From an uncultured Actinomycetes bacterium (GTDB lineage: Bacteria; Actinomycetota; Acidimicrobiia; Acidimicrobiales; RAAP-2), in contig CAIKVF010000104.1 of the NCBI GenBank assembly GCA_903830745.1, positions 1 through 8,112 of the forward strand: 8,112 nucleotides of DNA, in the 5' to 3' direction. The position numbers and the translations under genes are program-made. Shown here piece after piece: positions 5,076 through 8,112 of the stretch (its first letter is position 1; each line of letters begins with the position of its first letter). Below the pieces are notes generated by a model, which saw only the letters and a program-made list of their open reading frames with translations, was not told where the DNA came from and did no database searches.

Positions 5076-6521
5076 TTAGTAACGGTAAGTGTCTGACTTG
5101 TAAGGACCTTCAACTGCAACGCCGATGTAATCAGCCTGCTGCTTTGAAAGCTCAGTGAGCTTCACACCAAGTGCGTCAAGGTGAAGTCGAGCTACCTTTT
5201 CGTCGAGGTGCTTAGGTAGTACGTAGACCTTCTTCTCGTAGTTCTTAACGTTCATGAATAGTTCCATCTGAGCCATTACCTGGTTCGTGAATGAGTTACT
5301 CATCACGAATGATGGGTGACCAGTTGCGTTTCCAAGGTTAAGCAGGCGTCCTTCTGAAAGAAGAATGATTGCTCGTCCGTTTGGAAGGATCCACTTGTCA
5401 ACCTGTGGCTTAATGGTTTCGCGCTTTACGCCAGCGAGGTTAGTAAGCCCAGCAATGTCGATCTCATTGTCAAAGTGACCAATGTTTCCAAGGATTGCCT
5501 GGTGCTTCATCGCCAGAATGTGCTCAACGGTAACGATGTCCTTGTTACCAGTTGCTGTGATGATGATGTCAGCGTAGGGAAGTGCTTCTTCGAGTGTCGT
5601 CACCTGGAAGCCGTCCATGGCTGCTTGCAGCGCACAGATTGGGTCGATCTCAGTAACGATTACTCGTGCACCCTGTCCACGTAGCGATTCAGCAGAACCC
5701 TTACCAACGTCTCCGTAACCACAAACAATCGCAACTTTTCCACCAATGAGTGTGTCAGTTGCCCGGTTGATGCCGTCAATGAGTGAGTGGCGACATCCGT
5801 ACTTGTTGTCGAACTTTGACTTAGTAACAGCGTCGTTTACGTTGATTGCCGGGAACAGCAATGTTCCCGCGCGCTCCATTTCGTAAAGGCGCATTACACC
5901 AGTTGTTGTTTCTTCCGAAACACCAATGATGTCTTTCGCCATTGGAGCGAAGAACTTCTCGCCAGATGAAACAATCTTGTTGAGGAGCTGCAAGATAATG
6001 CGGTATTCCTCAGAGTCAGCAGTTTCTGGTGAAGGAACGCCACCAGCAAGTTCGAACTCACGACCCTTGTGGATGAGAAGCGTTGCGTCGCCACCGTCGT
6101 CAAGAATCATGTTCGGACCAGCGTGTCCCGGCCAGCGAAGCATCATTTCTGTGCACCACCAGTACTCGTCGAGTGTTTCGCCCTTCCAGGCGTAGACAGA
6201 AACCCCCTGAGGGTTCTCTGGCGTCCCGTTGGGTCCAACTACTACTGCAGCAGCAGCGTGGTCTTGGGTTGAGAAGATGTTGCAACTTACCCAGCGAACA
6301 TCAGCACCAAGAGCCACGAGTGTCTCAATAAGCACTGCAGTCTGGATTGTCATGTGAAGTGATCCCGCGATGCGAGCGCCCTTCAATGGCTTAGATGCAC
6401 CGAATTCTTTACGCATGGCCATGAGGCCTGGCATTTCGTGTTCAGCGAGGGTGATTTCCGCGCGACCGTAGTCGGCGAGTGAAAGGTCAGCAACTTTGAA
6501 GTCAAGGGTGCTAGAGGTCAT
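5076..6521 (-). CDS. ahcY: Adenosylhomocysteinase (S-adenosyl-L-homocysteine hydrolase)
   Basis: 481 residues, the long bacterial form with an extra segment at about 150-190. It splits S-adenosylhomocysteine into adenosine and homocysteine, relieving product inhibition of methyltransferases and feeding the methionine cycle. It is a cytosolic NAD+ enzyme, normally a tetramer. Landmarks: [13 protein letters not shown] (56-68), [10 protein letters not shown] (83-92), [13 protein letters not shown] (227-239) with catalytic lysine and aspartate, the NAD loop [10 protein letters not shown] (268-277), [11 protein letters not shown] (345-355), [14 protein letters not shown] (398-411), and the C-terminal KSDTYRY (475-481), which reaches into the partner's NAD site. 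All catalytic elements are intact. The start has an AGGAGA site (6526-6531) four bases away. It lies 74 bases downstream of ychF in the same direction; a TAACAT box (6586-6591, minus) may give it its own promoter with a leader of about 60 bases. Confidence 0.98.
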   Translation of the reverse strand: MTSSTLDFKVADLSLADYGRAEITLAEHEMPGLMAMRKEFGASKPLKGARIAGSLHMTIQTAVLIETLVALGADVRWVSCNIFSTQDHAAAAVVVGPNGTPENPQGVSVYAWKGETLDEYWWCTEMMLRWPGHAGPNMILDDGGDATLLIHKGREFELAGGVPSPETADSEEYRIILQLLNKIVSSGEKFFAPMAKDIIGVSEETTTGVMRLYEMERAGTLLFPAINVNDAVTKSKFDNKYGCRHSLIDGINRATDTLIGGKVAIVCGYGDVGKGSAESLRGQGARVIVTEIDPICALQAAMDGFQVTTLEEALPYADIIITATGNKDIVTVEHILAMKHQAILGNIGHFDNEIDIAGLTNLAGVKRETIKPQVDKWILPNGRAIILLSEGRLLNLGNATGHPSFVMSNSFTNQVMAQMELFMNVKNYEKKVYVLPKHLDEKVARLHLDALGVKLTELSKQQADYIGVAVEGPYKSDTYRY

Positions 6522-6595
6522 TTTTTCTCCTAGAGATTTTGAATTGAACTTCCAGGCGCCGACCTCTGCCGATACGCCTTCATAAATGTTAGCGG

Positions 6596-7675
6596 CTAAG
6601 CGTTAACTCGGAACTCCACAACATCACCATCACGCATGACGTATTCCTTGCCTTCAATGCGTGCTTTCCCAGCGGCCCTAACGGCGACCATTGATCCGGC
6701 GTCCATGAGATCGCTAAAGGCCACAACTTCTGCCTTAATAAAGTGCTTTTGGAAGTCGGTGTGGATTACCCCAGCAGCTTCTGGAGCTGTGGCACCAATA
6801 GGAATTGTCCAGGCTCTGGTTTCCTTCGGTCCGGCGGTTAAGAAAGTCTGTAAGCCGAGTGTGTTGAATCCCACGCGACTTAGCTGTGAGAGGCCCGACT
6901 CAGTTTGGCCAAATGACTCGAGAAGCTCCAGCGCTTCTGCTTCATCGAGCCCTGCGAGCTCTGCTTCAAGTTTTGCGCACAGAACAATTGCTGGTGCTGG
7001 AGCGACGGAGGCAATGAGTTCATTACGTCTGGCTTCATTACCCATAGTTTCTTCATCAACGTTAAAGACATAGATGAATGGCTTGTCGGTGAGCAGGTGA
7101 ACGTCGCTAAGGAACGATCGATCGAGTTTTTCAACTTTAGAGATAACTTTTCCATCGTTTAGTGCGGCACGAGCTTTTTCGAGTTCTGCGAGTTTGGCGA
7201 CTGAGTCACCAGTATTTTTCTTGGCGTCTTTTTCTACGCGGTTCATTACTTTTTCGAGAGTTTGGAGGTCGGCGAGGATGAGCTCAGTCTCAATAGTGGC
7301 TACGTCACTCGCAGGATCAATCTTGCCGTCAACGTGGACTACGTCATCATCAATAAATGCGCGCACAACTTCGCAGATGGCGTCAGATTCACGAATAGAT
7401 GCCAAGAACTGGTTACCAAGTCCTTCACCTTCAGAGGCGCCCTTAACAATTCCCGCAATGTCCACAAATGTCACTGCCGCAGGGAGGATCTTTTCGGACC
7501 CGAAGACTTCAGCCAGCTTCGGGAGGCGGCTATCTGGAACGGAGACAATTCCGGTGTTTGGCTCAATGGTGGCGAAGGGGTAATTGGCAGCCAAAACGTT
7601 GTTATTTGTAAGGGCATTGAAAAGTGTTGATTTTCCAACATTTGGGAGACCGACGATGCCGATTGAGAGTGCCAT
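6596..7675 (-). CDS. ychF: YchF/OLA1-family P-loop ATPase
   Basis: 359 residues, normal for the family. The P loop GLPNVGKS is at 9-16, the switch II/G3 motif [10 protein letters not shown] at 72-81, and the base-recognition motif reads NVDEE (205-209) instead of NKxD, the change that makes this Obg-family member prefer ATP over GTP. Residues about 130-175 form the helical coiled-coil arm, and the C-terminal 80 residues are the TGS domain, ending [11 protein letters not shown]. The protein is cytosolic, binds ribosomes, and is linked to stress responses and translation control. The start at 7675 is chosen because [16 protein letters not shown] is the family N terminus; the ATG at 7702 would add nine unconserved residues. 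No clear Shine-Dalgarno precedes 7675. It is transcribed away from the gene at 7764 and towards ahcY. Confidence 0.97.
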   Translation of the reverse strand: MALSIGIVGLPNVGKSTLFNALTNNNVLAANYPFATIEPNTGIVSVPDSRLPKLAEVFGSEKILPAAVTFVDIAGIVKGASEGEGLGNQFLASIRESDAICEVVRAFIDDDVVHVDGKIDPASDVATIETELILADLQTLEKVMNRVEKDAKKNTGDSVAKLAELEKARAALNDGKVISKVEKLDRSFLSDVHLLTDKPFIYVFNVDEETMGNEARRNELIASVAPAPAIVLCAKLEAELAGLDEAEALELLESFGQTESGLSQLSRVGFNTLGLQTFLTAGPKETRAWTIPIGATAPEAAGVIHTDFQKHFIKAEVVAFSDLMDAGSMVAVRAAGKARIEGKEYVMRDGDVVEFRVNA

Positions 7676-7763
7676 AAGAATTTCAAGGCTAGTGCAAAAC
7701 ATAGATTCTTCTTAAATCCCTCTTAATTAAGGGCCATACACTTTCATCAAGTAAGGAGATCCT

Positions 7764-8112
7764 ATGCAAAGGTCTAAAGCATTTTTTTCTTGGTCAGTAA
7801 CAGGATTATTGACATTGATGATCGTCGGAGCGATTGGGGCGTTGACCTTAAAGTCAGCACCTAACTCAACCATTGGCGTAACTCAAACAACTATTAGCTC
7901 TGGCGTTGCTGGTGCAGCCCCAGCCCCAGCCCCAGCCCCAGCCCCAGCACCACAAGCTTCTTCAAGTAACTCAAATGCACGAACTGTTTCTGCAAGTGAC
8001 ACCGCAACTACAACGACTGTCAAAGCACCTTCAGGGTCTCTCACCACAATTCCAGCTGGAGCAGTTATTGTTCCCGCTCCGACTGGTCATGAAGCCAGTG
8101 AAGGTGGCGAAG
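7764..8112 (+). CDS. Membrane-anchored extracytoplasmic protein with Ala-Pro linker (3' end outside window)
   Basis: An ATG at 7764, with AAGGAG (7753-7758) five bases upstream, opens a frame that runs to the window edge (116 residues seen). Residues 1-10 are short and basic, about 12-29 are hydrophobic (TGLLTLMIVGAIGALTL), and no lipoprotein cysteine or clear signal-peptidase AXA site is certain, so it is an N-terminal membrane anchor or an uncleaved signal. Outside the membrane the chain is Ser/Thr/Ala-rich and unstructured, with (Ala-Pro)x6 at 52-63. The part seen is a flexible stalk; the functional domain lies beyond the window. TACACT (7737-7742) is a weak -10 candidate. I cannot name the family. 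The gene is divergent from ychF across 88 bases. Confidence 0.8.
   Translation, partial: MQRSKAFFSWSVTGLLTLMIVGAIGALTLKSAPNSTIGVTQTTISSGVAGAAPAPAPAPAPAPQASSSNSNARTVSASDTATTTTVKAPSGSLTTIPAGAVIVPAPTGHEASEGGE
7917..7952 (+). repeat. Hexanucleotide tandem repeat GCCCCA x5 plus GCACCA
   Basis: Five perfect copies of GCCCCA (7917-7946) are followed by one variant copy, GCACCA (7947-7952). It lies in frame in the membrane-anchored protein and encodes Ala-Pro pairs. Because the unit is six bases, gain or loss of a copy changes linker length by two residues without a frameshift. Confidence 0.95.

Noticed and set aside
6522..6595. S-adenosylhomocysteine riboswitch before ahcY
   Set aside because: The short GC-rich leader (GGCG...CGCC pairing) does not show the conserved core I would expect, and no pseudoknot can be traced by eye.
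6636..7073. 145-codon plus-strand open frame opposite ychF
   Set aside because: Ser/Ala-rich low-complexity translation opposite an intact conserved gene; a shadow frame.
7676..7702. ATG 7702 as the ychF start
   Set aside because: The family begins directly before [11 protein letters not shown]; the extra nine residues are not family-like and have no better ribosome binding site.

Overview
The window looks like the chromosome of a non-streptomycete actinobacterium of moderate GC content, with short intergenic gaps. Evidence for this: a stand-alone MgtE-N/CBS protein without a membrane domain, two MshB/Mca-type zinc amidases (the mycothiol enzyme family), a ribbon-helix-helix/MazF pair in the style common in Actinobacteria, the insert-bearing bacterial form of adenosylhomocysteinase, and at least one start that looks leaderless. 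I cannot name a genus. A freshwater planktonic actinobacterium is possible but is only a guess.

Layout. Positions 1-756 (+) hold the 3' part of a soluble MgtE-N plus tandem-CBS protein. A 178-base gap with several inverted repeats follows. Next is an NRAMP/SLC11-family transporter (935-2512, +) whose metal-site residues differ from those of classical Mn/Fe transporters and match what I recall of the NRAMP-related magnesium transporters (NRMT). Two tandem LmbE/PIG-L zinc amidases follow (2522-3343 and 3336-4190, +), tightly packed and overlapping by 8 bases. A type II toxin-antitoxin operon (4249-4804, +) has a near-perfect 23-bp palindrome over its -10 box. An AT-rich stretch then carries a 31-residue membrane microprotein with a strong ribosome binding site (4933-5028, +). 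A very strong bidirectional terminator (5028-5071) separates this from the minus-strand pair ahcY (5076-6521) and ychF (6596-7675). At the right edge, divergent from ychF, a membrane-anchored protein with an Ala-Pro hexamer repeat begins (7764, +) and runs off the window.

How the genes may work together. The left end looks like a magnesium module: a cytosolic Mg-sensing half of MgtE without its pore, next to an NRAMP-fold pore with Mg-type site residues. This pairing is the most interesting feature of the window. The two amidases probably act on amino-sugar or thiol conjugates such as mycothiol derivatives. The toxin-antitoxin pair is self-contained. AhcY recycles S-adenosylhomocysteine, and YchF is a conserved ribosome-associated ATPase; I see no functional link between those two beyond shared direction.
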